Below, one piece after another: positions 48,197 to 57,430 of a stretch of DNA of 64,000 nt. The stretch's first letter is position 1. Each line of letters starts with the position of its first letter. The stretch is from Pinirhizobacter sp036499745. Lineage in GTDB: Bacteria > Pseudomonadota > Gammaproteobacteria > Xanthomonadales > Rhodanobacteraceae. The notes under the pieces are model-generated. The model ran no database searches and had not been told where the DNA came from. It was given only the letters and a program-made list of their open reading frames with translations. The DNA is taken from positions 1 to 64,000 of the forward strand of contig NZ_DASYDG010000025.1 in assembly GCF_036499745.1 (NCBI RefSeq), read 5' to 3'. The position numbers were made by a program, and so were the translations under genes.

Positions 48197-49768
48197 TCAG
48201 TAGGTGATCAGTTCAAGTTCCAGGCCGAGGTCGGCCATCGGGCCCTTTTCCTGCTCGAGGTCGGCTTCGGTAAGCGGATGTTCGTCCAGCCATTCGGCAG
48301 GCAGCGCCAGGCGCAGCCTGGTACGGGTGGCGGCAAGCTTCAGTGGTGGCATCGGCTCGGCACGGCGCGAGCGGCGGAACAGCACGGCCAGCCGCAGCAG
48401 TGCGGTGGCATACCGGGCCAGCGCGCGGTATCGAGTGGGCAGCGCCAGCAACACGGCCTTGTCGGGTTTGCGCCGGTGGCATTCGACGATGGCCGCCAAC
48501 AGTTGTTGTTCCTGTCGCGAGAAACCGGCGAGATCGGCATTGCGCAGGATGTATCCGCCGTGTCGGTGGTGCTGGCTATGCGCGATGGCCAGGCCCAGTT
48601 CGTGCGCGCGGCTGGCCCACGACAGCCATTCGCGGGCGTCCGGGTCGAGCTTCCAGGCCTTGGCGACCTGATCGAACAGTGCCAGCGCGGTGGTCTCCAC
48701 GCGGCGCATGTGCGCCCGTTCCACGCCATAACGGGCAGCCAGCGCATCGATGCTGGCGGCACGCGGATCGCTGCCGCCGGCGCGGCCGATGAGGTCCCAA
48801 AGCAGGCCCTCGCGCATGGAGCTTTCGCATACCTGCAGGCGCGTGATCCCCAGGGCCTCGAAAGCAGCCTCGAAGATCACCACGCCCCCCGCGAAGACGC
48901 CGGTACGGTCTTCAGCCAGGCCGGGTAATTTCAGTGCCTGGATCGAACCTTGTGCCAGCAGCGCCTCGCGGATGCCTGCAAGCGCCGCCGGGGTGATGCA
49001 GTCGTCGGTCAGGCCCATGGCCTGGGCCACGGCGCCGATCGCCTTGGCCGTGCCCGACGAACCATAGGCATTGGCCCAGCCTGCTTCACGGTATTCCTCG
49101 ACGAACTGTTGCAACAGCACTTCGATCTCGCGCCGCGCGCGTTGCCAGCGCTTGCGCGTGATCTTGCCGCCTGGAAAGAAACGCAAGGTGGAGGCAATGC
49201 ATCCTACCTGCACGCTCTCGGTGTGTTCGGGGGCGACATGCCGCCCGATGATAAATTCAGTACTGCCGCCGCCAACGTCGATCACCAGTCGGTTGTCGCG
49301 CGAGACAGGCAGGTCGTGCGCAGCGCCGAGGAAGATCAACCGGCCTTCCTCGCGGCCGGAGACGATCTCCACCGGCGTACCCAGGGCCACTTCGGCGGCG
49401 GCAAGGAAGGCCTGCGGCGAAGCCAGGCGTCGCACGGTGTTGGTGGCGACGGCGCGCACGCGTGCGCCGGGCAGGCCGGCGATGCGCTGGCCGAAGCGGG
49501 CCAGGCTCGCCAGCGCGGCGGCACGGTGGCTGGCGTCGAGGGTGCCATCGGCGCGCAGGCCCGCGGCCATGCGCACGGTGTCGCGCAGGCGATCGATCAC
49601 CCTGGGTTCGCCATGCTCGAAGCGGGCCACCACCATGTGGAAGCTGTTCGAACCCAGGTCGATCGCCGCCAGCAATTCACCCTCGGCGATCTGCGGCCGT
49701 GCCGACGCCGCGCTGGCGGCCTGCAGGCTGCCGCCAGCCGCCGCGCTGCCACGAAATGCCTTACCCAC
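48197..49768 (-). CDS. ppx: Exopolyphosphatase
   Basis: This Ppx/GppA phosphatase releases phosphate from polyphosphate ends. The 523-residue protein has AIDLGSNSFHMVVARFE and VIDVGGGSTEFIIG (actin-like ATPase fold) and a C-terminal HD-like helical domain (about 320-520; AHELGLAIAHSQHHRHGGYI). The GTG at 49768 was chosen because GGAG lies 7 bases upstream; a longer open frame extends into ppk. It overlaps the ppk stop by 8 bases, so the synthesis and breakdown enzymes are translated from one message. Confidence 0.95.
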   Translation of the reverse strand: MGKAFRGSAAAGGSLQAASAASARPQIAEGELLAAIDLGSNSFHMVVARFEHGEPRVIDRLRDTVRMAAGLRADGTLDASHRAAALASLARFGQRIAGLPGARVRAVATNTVRRLASPQAFLAAAEVALGTPVEIVSGREEGRLIFLGAAHDLPVSRDNRLVIDVGGGSTEFIIGRHVAPEHTESVQVGCIASTLRFFPGGKITRKRWQRARREIEVLLQQFVEEYREAGWANAYGSSGTAKAIGAVAQAMGLTDDCITPAALAGIREALLAQGSIQALKLPGLAEDRTGVFAGGVVIFEAAFEALGITRLQVCESSMREGLLWDLIGRAGGSDPRAASIDALAARYGVERAHMRRVETTALALFDQVAKAWKLDPDAREWLSWASRAHELGLAIAHSQHHRHGGYILRNADLAGFSRQEQQLLAAIVECHRRKPDKAVLLALPTRYRALARYATALLRLAVLFRRSRRAEPMPPLKLAATRTRLRLALPAEWLDEHPLTEADLEQEKGPMADLGLELELITY

Positions 49769-51848
49769 AAAGCTTCTCCAACAGGTATAGCTGCGCATTG
49801 TGCGGCGGATCATTGCCAGGTTCACTGCGCGTGTAATGGCCGTCGTTGCCCAACAGCCAGGCATGGGTGTTGTCGCGAAGATAGTTTTCGAGGGTTTCCT
49901 GGTACACGCGCGCTGCGAGATCTGAATCCATGATCGGCACGGCGATCTCGATCCGCCGGCGCAGGTTGCGTTCCATCCAGTCGGCGCTGGCGGTGTAGAT
50001 CTCAGGCTCCCCGGCGTTGCCGAACCAGTAGATGCGGCTGTGCTCCAGGAAACGGCCGACAATGGAACGTACGCGGATGTTCTCGGAGATGCCCTTCACA
50101 CCGGGCCGCAAGGTACACGCCCCGCGAATGATCAGGTCCACCTGCACACCAGCCATCGAAGCACGGTAAAGCGCCTTCACCACCTGCGCCTCGTTCAGGG
50201 CGTTGAGCTTGGCTACGATGCGGCCGCCGCGGCCCTCCCGGGCGTGGACGATCTCGCGTTCGATCTTCGCCATCACCGAGCTGTACAGGGTGAAGGGTGA
50301 ATGCAGCAGTCGTTTCAACTCGATCATGGGACCTAAGCCGGAAAGCTGCTGGAAGATCTTGTGGATGTCCTGCCCGATGTCCTCGTTGGAGGTCATCAGG
50401 CCGATGTCGGTATAACCGCGGCTGTTGCCCTGGTGGTAGTTGCCGGTGGAAAGATGGACGTAGCGCCGGAGCTTGTCGCCCTCGCGGCGCACGATCAGCA
50501 GCATCTTGGCGTGGGTCTTGTAGCCCACCACGCCGTACACCACCTGCACGCCGGCTTCCTGCAGCCGCGTGGCCAGGCCGATGTTGGCTTCCTCGTCGAA
50601 GCGTGCACGAAGTTCCACCACGACCGTGACGTCCTTGCCGTTGCGCGCGGCCTCTACCAGGAGGTCCACCAGCGGGGAGTCCTTGCCGGCGCGGTAAAGC
50701 GTCTGCTTGATCGCCAGCACGCCTGAGTCCTCGGTGGCCTGGCGAAGCAATTCAACTACCGAGGCGAATGATTCGAAGGGATGGTGCAGGATGATGTCGC
50801 GCTGGGTGAGCAGTTCGAACGGCTTGCCATCCTTGCAGATGGCAGTGTTGAGCTTCGGCGCGAAGCGCGGGTACTTCAGGTCGGGCCGGTCGATCAGGTC
50901 GTAGACGGTTTCCAGGCGGATCAGGTTCACCGGGCCGTCGCAGCGGTAGACGTCCTGTTCTTCCAGCTGGAAATTGCCGATCAGCATCTGCGTGATCGCG
51001 CGCGGGCAGTCGGCGCCCACCTGAAGCCGTACCGGGCGTGCATAACCCCGGCCGAGGAGTTCCTCGGTAAGGGCACGGGCAAGGTTCTCAACCTCAGCTT
51101 CTTCCACCACCAGTTCGCCGTTGCGGGTCACGCGGAACTGGTATGAGCCCTTGACGTGGAAGCCGGGGAACATCTCATCGGCGAAGGCGTGCAGCACTTC
51201 GCCCAGGAAGACAAGATCCATGCTGCCATCACCGACTTCATCCGGGAGGCGGATCAGGCGTGGCAGCGAACGCGGCGCACGCACCAGGGCCATGTGGCCC
51301 TCGCGGCCGAACGCGTCCCGACCTTCCAGCACCACGGCGATGTTCAGCGTCTTGTTGAGGATGCGCGGGAACGGATGCGCCGGGTCCAGGCCAAGGGGCG
51401 AGAGCACCGGCATGATTTCGTTCTGGAAATAGCCTTGAAGCCAGCGGCGTTGTTTCTCGTTCCAGTCCCCGCGGACACGGAATCCGATACCCTCCGCGGC
51501 CAGGGCCGGTCGCAGGTGCGCCTGCCAGGTCTCGTATTGCGCGTCTACCAGGGTGAGCGCGCGTTCGCGGATGCGCGAGAGGATCTCGCCGGAACTCAGT
51601 CCATCGGCGCCAGGCAGGTGCGCATCAAGCGCATGCTGGTGCTTGAGCACCGCCACGCGCACCTCGAAGAATTCATCCAGGTTGCTGCAGACGATGGCCA
51701 GGTAGCGCAGCCGTTCCAGTAGCGGCACAGCCGGATCCTGCGCCTGGGACAGTACGCGGAAGTTGAATTCCAGTGCCGCCAGCTCGCGATTGAGGTAAAG
51801 CGCGGGAGCATCGAGTGCCGGAGCGGCAGGTGTACGCGATCGGGGCAT
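49761..51848 (-). CDS. ppk: Polyphosphate kinase 1
   Basis: PPK1 makes polyphosphate from ATP at the membrane. The 695-residue protein is of normal length and starts at MPRSRTP, with LYLNRELAALEFNFRVL soon after. The catalytic domains contain VVGYKTHAKMLLIVRREG, in which the His is the likely autophosphorylation site, and VHLSTGNYHQGNSRGYTDIG. It lies between phoR (89 bases upstream) and ppx. Pho-regulon control is suggested by that position. Confidence 0.97.
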   Translation of the reverse strand: MPRSRTPAAPALDAPALYLNRELAALEFNFRVLSQAQDPAVPLLERLRYLAIVCSNLDEFFEVRVAVLKHQHALDAHLPGADGLSSGEILSRIRERALTLVDAQYETWQAHLRPALAAEGIGFRVRGDWNEKQRRWLQGYFQNEIMPVLSPLGLDPAHPFPRILNKTLNIAVVLEGRDAFGREGHMALVRAPRSLPRLIRLPDEVGDGSMDLVFLGEVLHAFADEMFPGFHVKGSYQFRVTRNGELVVEEAEVENLARALTEELLGRGYARPVRLQVGADCPRAITQMLIGNFQLEEQDVYRCDGPVNLIRLETVYDLIDRPDLKYPRFAPKLNTAICKDGKPFELLTQRDIILHHPFESFASVVELLRQATEDSGVLAIKQTLYRAGKDSPLVDLLVEAARNGKDVTVVVELRARFDEEANIGLATRLQEAGVQVVYGVVGYKTHAKMLLIVRREGDKLRRYVHLSTGNYHQGNSRGYTDIGLMTSNEDIGQDIHKIFQQLSGLGPMIELKRLLHSPFTLYSSVMAKIEREIVHAREGRGGRIVAKLNALNEAQVVKALYRASMAGVQVDLIIRGACTLRPGVKGISENIRVRSIVGRFLEHSRIYWFGNAGEPEIYTASADWMERNLRRRIEIAVPIMDSDLAARVYQETLENYLRDNTHAWLLGNDGHYTRSEPGNDPPHNAQLYLLEKLCG

Positions 51849-51937
51849 GGGCTGACGGTGGACTGGCGATCCGTCGAGGATGGAAGATGCGGCGGGGGCT
51901 TGCAAGCGATGGCGCGAAACGGCGCCGGGCCATGGCT

Positions 51938-53206
51938 TTAGCTGGCCAGGCTTTCCTCGCCGCCCGGTGCCAGCAGTCGCTCGGCACCGAAGATCGCCGA
52001 GAACGTGGAGCCCTTGCCCGGTTCGCTCTCGATCTGCAGGCGGGCGTGGTGCAGGTTCAGCACGTGCTTGACGATGGACAGGCCCAGCCCCGTGCCACCG
52101 CTGTCGCGCGAGCGGCTTGACGATACGCGGTAGAACCGCTCGGTAAGCCGCGCCAGGTGGGTGGCGGGGATGCCATAACCGGAATCGGCCACGGAGAAGA
52201 TCACCCCGGCGGCATGCGGCTCAAAGCGGATGTCAATCCGGCCGCCTGTGGGTGTGTAGCGCACCGCATTGCTCACCAGGTTGGAGAAGGCGCTGTGCAG
52301 GTCTTTCGATGAGCCGAGCAGGTCGCTCATGGCGGTATGGGTGAGCGTGATCCGGTGCCTGCCCTGGCTCAGTGCCTCGGCCTCGCGGCGCAGGGTGGCC
52401 AGCAGGGGTTCGATGTTGACCCGTTCGTCGGCGATGCGATCCTGGGTTTCCAGGCGCGAGAGGGTGAGCAGGTCTTCGACGATCTGGCCCATGCGCCGCG
52501 ACTGCACGCGCATTTCGCCCAGTACCGGCGCCAGTTCCGGCACGTCTTCGGGATCGAGCAACTCAAGGTAGCCGTGGATGACCGTCAGCGGCGTGCGCAG
52601 TTCGTGCGAGACGTTGGCGACGAAGTCGCGGCGGATCTGCTCCAGACGGGTCATGTGGCTGATGTCGCGCACCAGCAGCAGGCGCTGGCGGCTGCCGAAC
52701 GGCAGCAGGGTTGCTGAGATGTGCCGGTTCGCATGTCCCGGGGCGGCAACGTCGTTCAGCGGCTCGCGGCCCCCGTCGATCAGCCACTTGGCAAGATCGG
52801 TCGTCTGCAGGCACTCGCTCAGTACGCGGCCGCGGTCGGTGGGACGGCGCAGGCCAAGGAGGTCTTCGGCGGCGTGGTTGAACCAGCGGACATGCTGGGT
52901 CTGGTCCATCAACACCACCGCATCGGGCAGGCTGCCGGCGGCGCTGCGAAGGTCGCGCAGTTGGGAGGCGATACGGCGGGAGCGTGTCATCAGACGGTCA
53001 TGCCTGGGGTCAGTCGTTTGGCGAGGCGCGGCCATGATGGGATCGGTTTGATGACGGATCGAAGACAGCAGTGCGACGAATTGCGACAACGCGACCACGC
53101 TCACGCCAACCAGCGCATTTCCCATCGCCCAGCCCGCCAGTACACCGGCAATGACGCCTGCGGCGGCCAGCAGAACTGCTCGGCGGGAGGTCGGTTCAAG
53201 GCGCAT
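51938..53206 (-). CDS. phoR: Phosphate regulon sensor histidine kinase PhoR
   Basis: PhoR autophosphorylates and signals low phosphate to PhoB. The 422-residue protein has two N-terminal hydrophobic segments (10-28, 30-48), a PAS domain (about 85-180), phosphoacceptor H201 in FVANVSHELRTPLTVI, and an ATPase domain with NLVSNAVRYTP, DSGYGIPATH and GGTGLGLSIVKHV. It follows phoB by 57 bases on the same strand. Confidence 0.95.
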   Translation of the reverse strand: MRLEPTSRRAVLLAAAGVIAGVLAGWAMGNALVGVSVVALSQFVALLSSIRHQTDPIMAAPRQTTDPRHDRLMTRSRRIASQLRDLRSAAGSLPDAVVLMDQTQHVRWFNHAAEDLLGLRRPTDRGRVLSECLQTTDLAKWLIDGGREPLNDVAAPGHANRHISATLLPFGSRQRLLLVRDISHMTRLEQIRRDFVANVSHELRTPLTVIHGYLELLDPEDVPELAPVLGEMRVQSRRMGQIVEDLLTLSRLETQDRIADERVNIEPLLATLRREAEALSQGRHRITLTHTAMSDLLGSSKDLHSAFSNLVSNAVRYTPTGGRIDIRFEPHAAGVIFSVADSGYGIPATHLARLTERFYRVSSSRSRDSGGTGLGLSIVKHVLNLHHARLQIESEPGKGSTFSAIFGAERLLAPGGEESLAS

Positions 53207-53263
53207 CGGTGCTCCAGTGGACGGGCGATGGCCGCCACCTTAGCTTGGACCGCGCGCCTTTTG

Positions 53264-53953
53264 TCAGGGGCTGGCCGAAAACCGGTAGCCGGCGCCGCGC
53301 ACGGTCTGCACCATGTCGTCCAGCTTCCAGGGTTCCAGTGTCTTGCGCAGGCGGCGGATGTGGACATCGACGGTGCGCTCTTCCACGTAGACACTGCCGC
53401 CCCACACGTGGTCGAGCAACTGTGCGCGCGAGTACACGCGTTCAGGATGGGTCATGAAGAAGAACAGCAACCGGTATTCGGTAGGGCCGATCGGTACCGG
53501 TTCCTCGGCGGCGTAAACGCGGTGCGCCGGGCCGTCGATGCGCAGGCCGCCGATCTCCACCATGCCCGTGCCGTCGTCGCCCTGGCTCCGGCGGAGTACC
53601 GCCTTGATGCGCGCGACCAGCTCGCGGGTGGAGAAGGGCTTGATGACGTAGTCGTCCACGCCGGCTTCCAGGCCGTTCACCCGGTCCATTTCCTCACCGC
53701 GGGCGGTGAGCATGATGATCGGGATTTCGCGGCTGAGTTCCTCTTTCCGAAGCCGCCGGGCCAGTTCCAGGCCGCTCATGCCCGGCAACATCCAGTCGAG
53801 CAGGATGAGATCGGGCACGCGCTCGGAAATGGCCATCTGCGCCGCTCGTGCATCGGCGGCATGGACGGCATCCATGCCTGCCTTGCGCAGGGCGAAGGCG
53901 ACCATGTCGCGTATCGAGGCTTCGTCTTCGACGATCAGGATGCGCTTGTGCAC
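53264..53953 (-). CDS. phoB: Phosphate regulon response regulator PhoB
   Basis: PhoB is the OmpR-type regulator that binds Pho boxes when phosphorylated. The 229-residue protein starts MHKRILIVEDEASIRDMVAF, has phosphoacceptor D53 in LILLDWMLPGMSG, and carries a C-terminal winged helix with YRLLFFFMTHPERVYSRAQL and VDVHIRRLRKTLEP. A Pho box lies 57-74 bases upstream (54010-54027). It is followed by phoR, then ppk and ppx. Confidence 0.97.
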   Translation of the reverse strand: MHKRILIVEDEASIRDMVAFALRKAGMDAVHAADARAAQMAISERVPDLILLDWMLPGMSGLELARRLRKEELSREIPIIMLTARGEEMDRVNGLEAGVDDYVIKPFSTRELVARIKAVLRRSQGDDGTGMVEIGGLRIDGPAHRVYAAEEPVPIGPTEYRLLFFFMTHPERVYSRAQLLDHVWGGSVYVEERTVDVHIRRLRKTLEPWKLDDMVQTVRGAGYRFSASP

Positions 53954-54009
53954 GCGGGAGGCGCCTATAGGGGGAAAGGGCTGTGACGCGGAGATTGCAG
54001 CGGGATTTT

Positions 54010-54027
54010 GTTACATCAAGATGACAT
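54010..54027 (-). promoter_or_regulatory. phoB: Pho box upstream of phoB
   Basis: On the minus strand this reads ATGTCAT-CTTG-ATGTAAC, two 7-bp direct repeats separated by 4 bp. That is the Pho-box architecture (consensus CTGTCAT, 4-bp A/T-rich spacer, CTGT-A-C/T). It lies 57 bases upstream of the phoB start codon, so autoregulation is likely. Confidence 0.65.
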
Positions 54028-54070
54028 TTACGAAAAATCCGTCCCGAATGCTGTCATCGTTTCCCCAAGG

Positions 54071-55756
54071 CTACTGTGCGCCGGCGCTCAGGCAGAAGTT
54101 TCCCATGCAGGCCTGGTTGGGCTTTTTGCCGGTTTCGCCCAGCTGGTCACGACGCCCGTCCGGATTGTCGTCGGTGGGAATCTTCCGCTTGCGTAGTTCC
54201 AGTACCAGGGGCGTGAGGTCAGCAATGCGGGCCTGGATTCGCGAGCGCTCGTAAAAATCCAGGTTCGGCCGGTCCAGAAGGCGCTTGTATTGCTCCATGG
54301 CGTCGAATGGGCGTCCCGAGAGCGCCGCGGCATCGGCGTAAGCTTCCTGGCCGCGCACGGTGTCTCCCGCCAGCTCGCTGGCGCGGGCGAACGCGCGGTA
54401 AACCTCAGCATCGTCGCTGTTGTCCAGCAGGGGCTTCAGCATGACCGCGGCCTTGCGGCCGTCGGCTTTGTCGCCCCCCATCACCAGGGCTTTACCGTAG
54501 TCGATCGCCACGGCGCGATTCCTCGGGCTGCGCTCGTGCAGGTCGGCATAGATGCGCAGGGCGTCGGCACGCTGATCACTCACGCGCAGGGCGTCGGCCA
54601 TGGCCAGGCGCAGCACGATGTCGTCGGGTGACTTGGCCAGCAGGGGCTTGAGCTCGGCCTGGGCCTGTTGGGGCCGACCGCTACGGGTAAGGGCCAGCGC
54701 CAGGCCGTAGTGGTTGGCCGGAGTGTTCTGGCCAGGCCGGTCCATGTTCTGCGCATACAGGGTGGCCTGTCGCCCCGCATCGCCGCTAAGCACACGGGCC
54801 CGCTCACGCATCATCGCGTAGATGCCCGTATCGCCGTTGCCGTTACCGCGCCGGGTGGTGACGATGCGGGTGGGGTCGGTCACGAACGGAATGGGTGCGG
54901 TGGCCTTGTTCCAGGACGATGGATCGAGCGTGGCGGTGACCGGGCGCTGGACCTGCTGGTCGATCAGTGTCTTGGCCCGGGCCTTGGCATCGCTGATGCG
55001 GTTGGCCGTGACCGGATGGCTTTGCAGTAGTTCCGGCAGGCTATAGATCGACTCACCCTGGCCCGCGCGCATCGCATCACTCATGCGCTCGAAGAAACTG
55101 GCCATGGCGTTGGGGTCGTATCCGGCGTTGGCGAGCGTCTGGATGCCGGTGCGGTCGGCCTCGGTCTCATCGGCGCGGGTGAAGTTGATCTGCTTCTGCA
55201 TGATCAGCCCCTGGCCGCCCACCAGCACTCCCGCCGCGGCATCACCGCCTGCGCCGCCGGCGGCCAGGGCGCCCAGCAGCACCAGGGCCATCATCGGGCC
55301 GGCTTTCTTCGATTCTTCGAACGCGCGTACCAGGTGGTTCTGCGTGATGTGGCCAATTTCGTGGGCCATCACGCCCGCCAGCTCGCTTTCGCTGCGGGTG
55401 ATGGTGACCAATCCCGTGTTCACCGCAATGTAGCCACCGGGCAGGGCGAAGGCATTGATGTCGTCGTCCTTGACCATGAAGAAGGTGTACTTCTGCTTGG
55501 GCTTGGCGCTTGCGGCGACAAGCCGGTAGCCAATGTCCTGCAGCCAGCTTTCCAGCAGCGCATCGTCGACCACCATGCCCAGGGCGCGCATCTGGCGCAT
55601 CTGCTCGTTGCCGTAGTCGTCCTGCTCCTGCGGGGTTACAAGGGCATCGGCGGAGCTTCCCAGCTCTGGCAGGCGTACGTCATCCTGGGCGCAGGCTACG
55701 CAGGTGATGCCCGCGGTGAGCAGGGTGGCGAAGAGGCGGGTGAATCCCTTTTTCAT
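54071..55756 (-). CDS. Periplasmic M48 metalloprotease with TPR repeats, BepA-like
   Basis: The 561-residue protein has a signal peptide (about 1-23). A zinc peptidase domain follows with HEIGH in GVMAHEIGHITQNHLVR and the downstream Glu in RADETEADRTGI, both as in M48 enzymes. A long C-terminal TPR region (about 330-530) completes it. The layout matches BepA, which degrades misassembled LptD and BamA. E. coli BepA is shorter, so strict orthology is uncertain. The gene ends 117 bases before the phoB start and is divergent from grxC. Confidence 0.9.
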   Translation of the reverse strand: MKKGFTRLFATLLTAGITCVACAQDDVRLPELGSSADALVTPQEQDDYGNEQMRQMRALGMVVDDALLESWLQDIGYRLVAASAKPKQKYTFFMVKDDDINAFALPGGYIAVNTGLVTITRSESELAGVMAHEIGHITQNHLVRAFEESKKAGPMMALVLLGALAAGGAGGDAAAGVLVGGQGLIMQKQINFTRADETEADRTGIQTLANAGYDPNAMASFFERMSDAMRAGQGESIYSLPELLQSHPVTANRISDAKARAKTLIDQQVQRPVTATLDPSSWNKATAPIPFVTDPTRIVTTRRGNGNGDTGIYAMMRERARVLSGDAGRQATLYAQNMDRPGQNTPANHYGLALALTRSGRPQQAQAELKPLLAKSPDDIVLRLAMADALRVSDQRADALRIYADLHERSPRNRAVAIDYGKALVMGGDKADGRKAAVMLKPLLDNSDDAEVYRAFARASELAGDTVRGQEAYADAAALSGRPFDAMEQYKRLLDRPNLDFYERSRIQARIADLTPLVLELRKRKIPTDDNPDGRRDQLGETGKKPNQACMGNFCLSAGAQ

Positions 55757-55881
55757 GGCCGGAACATTAGCACTGGGCAGCCCCTTTTGACCCCTCCAGG
55801 GGCCGCCTGGTTCCCGCCCCGGGCTATTGCCCAAACCCCATTTGCCCCTATCTTTGCGCCATAGCCTTCACTGGAACCTGT

Positions 55882-56148
55882 ATGAGCCAGCCTGACATCA
55901 CCATTTATTCCACCGCCGTCTGCCCTTACTGCGTAGCGGCGAAGAATCTCTTGAAGTCCAAGAGCCTGGAATGGAAGGAAATTCGCATCGATACCGACCC
56001 CGCCCAGCGTGACGACATGCTGGCCCGCAGTGGCGGTCGCCGCACCGTACCGCAGATCTTCATCGGCGAAAGCCACGTGGGCGGTTACGACGACCTGGTG
56101 GCCGCCGACCGCAGCGGCAAGTTGTCGCAACTGCTGGGTAACGCCTGA
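55882..56148 (+). CDS. grxC: Glutaredoxin 3
   Basis: This is a small dithiol redox carrier of 88 residues. The active site is C14-P-Y-C17, and the glutathione-binding segment RRTVPQIFIGESHVGGYDDLVAAD follows, with a conserved cis-Pro. Its start is 126 bases from the divergent M48 gene. The icd gene downstream appears to have its own promoter. Confidence 0.97.
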   Translation: MSQPDITIYSTAVCPYCVAAKNLLKSKSLEWKEIRIDTDPAQRDDMLARSGGRRTVPQIFIGESHVGGYDDLVAADRSGKLSQLLGNA

Positions 56149-56158
56149 TGTCGTTCCC

Positions 56159-56188
56159 TTGTGAGATGAGGGCGAAATCGCCGATAAT
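56159..56188 (+). promoter_or_regulatory. icd: Candidate sigma70-type promoter for icd
   Basis: TTGTGA at 56159-56164 and GATAAT at 56183-56188 are spaced 18 bases apart and would start transcription near 56195, about 57 bases before the start codon of the dehydrogenase gene. Confidence 0.55.
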
Positions 56189-56251
56189 TGGCTGATTTCA
56201 TTCCCCGGGCAGGCGCCAGACGGCCTCGCCATCTCCAAGGAGTTCCCCCCA

Positions 56252-57268
56252 ATGAGCAAGACGATTGCCGTGATCCCCGGCGACGGTATCGGCCCGGAGA
56301 TCATGAACGCCACGCTGCGCGTGATCGACGCCCTCGACTGCGGCCTGTCGTATGAGTTCGCCGATGCCGGCGTGGTCGCCCTCGAGAAGCACGGCGACCT
56401 GCTGCCCCAGGCCACCATCGATCTCATCGCCAAACATACCGTGGCGCTGAAGGGCCCGCTCACCACGCCGATCGGCGGTGGCTTCACCTCGATCAATGTC
56501 ACGCTGCGCCGCCACTTCGACCTCTATGCCAATGTGCGCCCGGCGATCAGCTTCCCCGGCACCAAGGCGCGTTACGAGAACATCGACATCATCACGGTGC
56601 GCGAGAACACCGAGGGCGCGTACCTGGCTGAAGGCCAGACGCTCTCCGAAGACGGCCAGGTGGCGCAATCGTTGATTCGCAACACCCGCACCGGCTCCGA
56701 GCGCATCGTGCGCTACGCCTTTGAGATGGCGCGCAGCAAGGGCCGCAAGAAGGTCACGGCCGTGCACAAGGCCAACATCATGAAGACCACCTCGGGCCTG
56801 TTCCTGAACGTGGCGCGTGAAGTGGCCAGGGAATACGCCGACATCGAGTTCAACGAGATGATCGTGGACAACACCTGCATGCAGCTGGTGATGAACCCGT
56901 ATCAGTTCGACGTGATCGTCACCACCAACCTGTTCGGCGACATCCTGTCCGACCTATGCGCTGGCCTGGTCGGCGGCCTGGGCCTGGCGCCGGGTGACAA
57001 CATCGGCAAGGACGTAGCCATCTTCGAAGCCGTGCACGGTTCGGCACCGGACATCGCCGGCAAGAACATCGCCAACCCCTGTGCACTGCTGCTGGCCGCA
57101 GCCGACATGCTCGACCACCTGGACATGGTGGCCAAGGGTGCGCGCGTCCGCCAGGCGATCCGCGACACCATGGAAGCGCGCGACCGCGTTACGCCGGACC
57201 TCGGCGGTACCGGCAGCACCGAGACCTTCGCCGACGCCATCGTCGAGCGCATCCGCGCCACAGCGTAA
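56252..57268 (+). CDS. icd: NAD-dependent isocitrate dehydrogenase
   Basis: This TCA-cycle enzyme belongs to the small (338-residue) beta-decarboxylating dehydrogenase type seen in Xanthomonas-like bacteria, in contrast to the larger NADP enzyme of E. coli. Landmarks are VIPGDGIGPEIMNATLRV, TVRENTEGAY, KANIMKTTSGLFL and the metal-binding NLFGDILSDLCAGLVGGLG. HGSAPDIAGKNIANP is near the end. NAD preference is inferred from the short form. No downstream gene is coupled; a hairpin follows. Confidence 0.93.
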   Translation: MSKTIAVIPGDGIGPEIMNATLRVIDALDCGLSYEFADAGVVALEKHGDLLPQATIDLIAKHTVALKGPLTTPIGGGFTSINVTLRRHFDLYANVRPAISFPGTKARYENIDIITVRENTEGAYLAEGQTLSEDGQVAQSLIRNTRTGSERIVRYAFEMARSKGRKKVTAVHKANIMKTTSGLFLNVAREVAREYADIEFNEMIVDNTCMQLVMNPYQFDVIVTTNLFGDILSDLCAGLVGGLGLAPGDNIGKDVAIFEAVHGSAPDIAGKNIANPCALLLAAADMLDHLDMVAKGARVRQAIRDTMEARDRVTPDLGGTGSTETFADAIVERIRATA

Positions 57269-57287
57269 TCCAGCGACCGGTAGTTTG

Positions 57288-57313
57288 GGGGTCAGAGTCA
57301 TCACTCTGACCCC
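57288..57313. repeat. REP-like inverted repeat after icd
   Basis: GGGGTCAGAGT and ACTCTGACCCC form a perfect 11-bp stem with a 4-base loop, 20 bases after the icd stop. No T-run follows. It looks like a REP-type intergenic palindrome or a mRNA-end structure; no second copy is in the window. Confidence 0.7.
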
Positions 57314-57430
57314 GTCCCCCGTCCCCCGGCTCCGCTTCGGCCATACGATCGCCGATGCATGACTTGCGGCCCCCTCCACAACTGTCGTGGCAGGTTATTC
57401 TGATGGCCTTGCCAATCGGTCAGGGGTCCC

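Noticed and set aside
57311..57327. CCCCGTCCCCC tandem run after the icd hairpin
   Set aside because: It is too short and simple to be called a repeat element, and probably reflects local C-richness.
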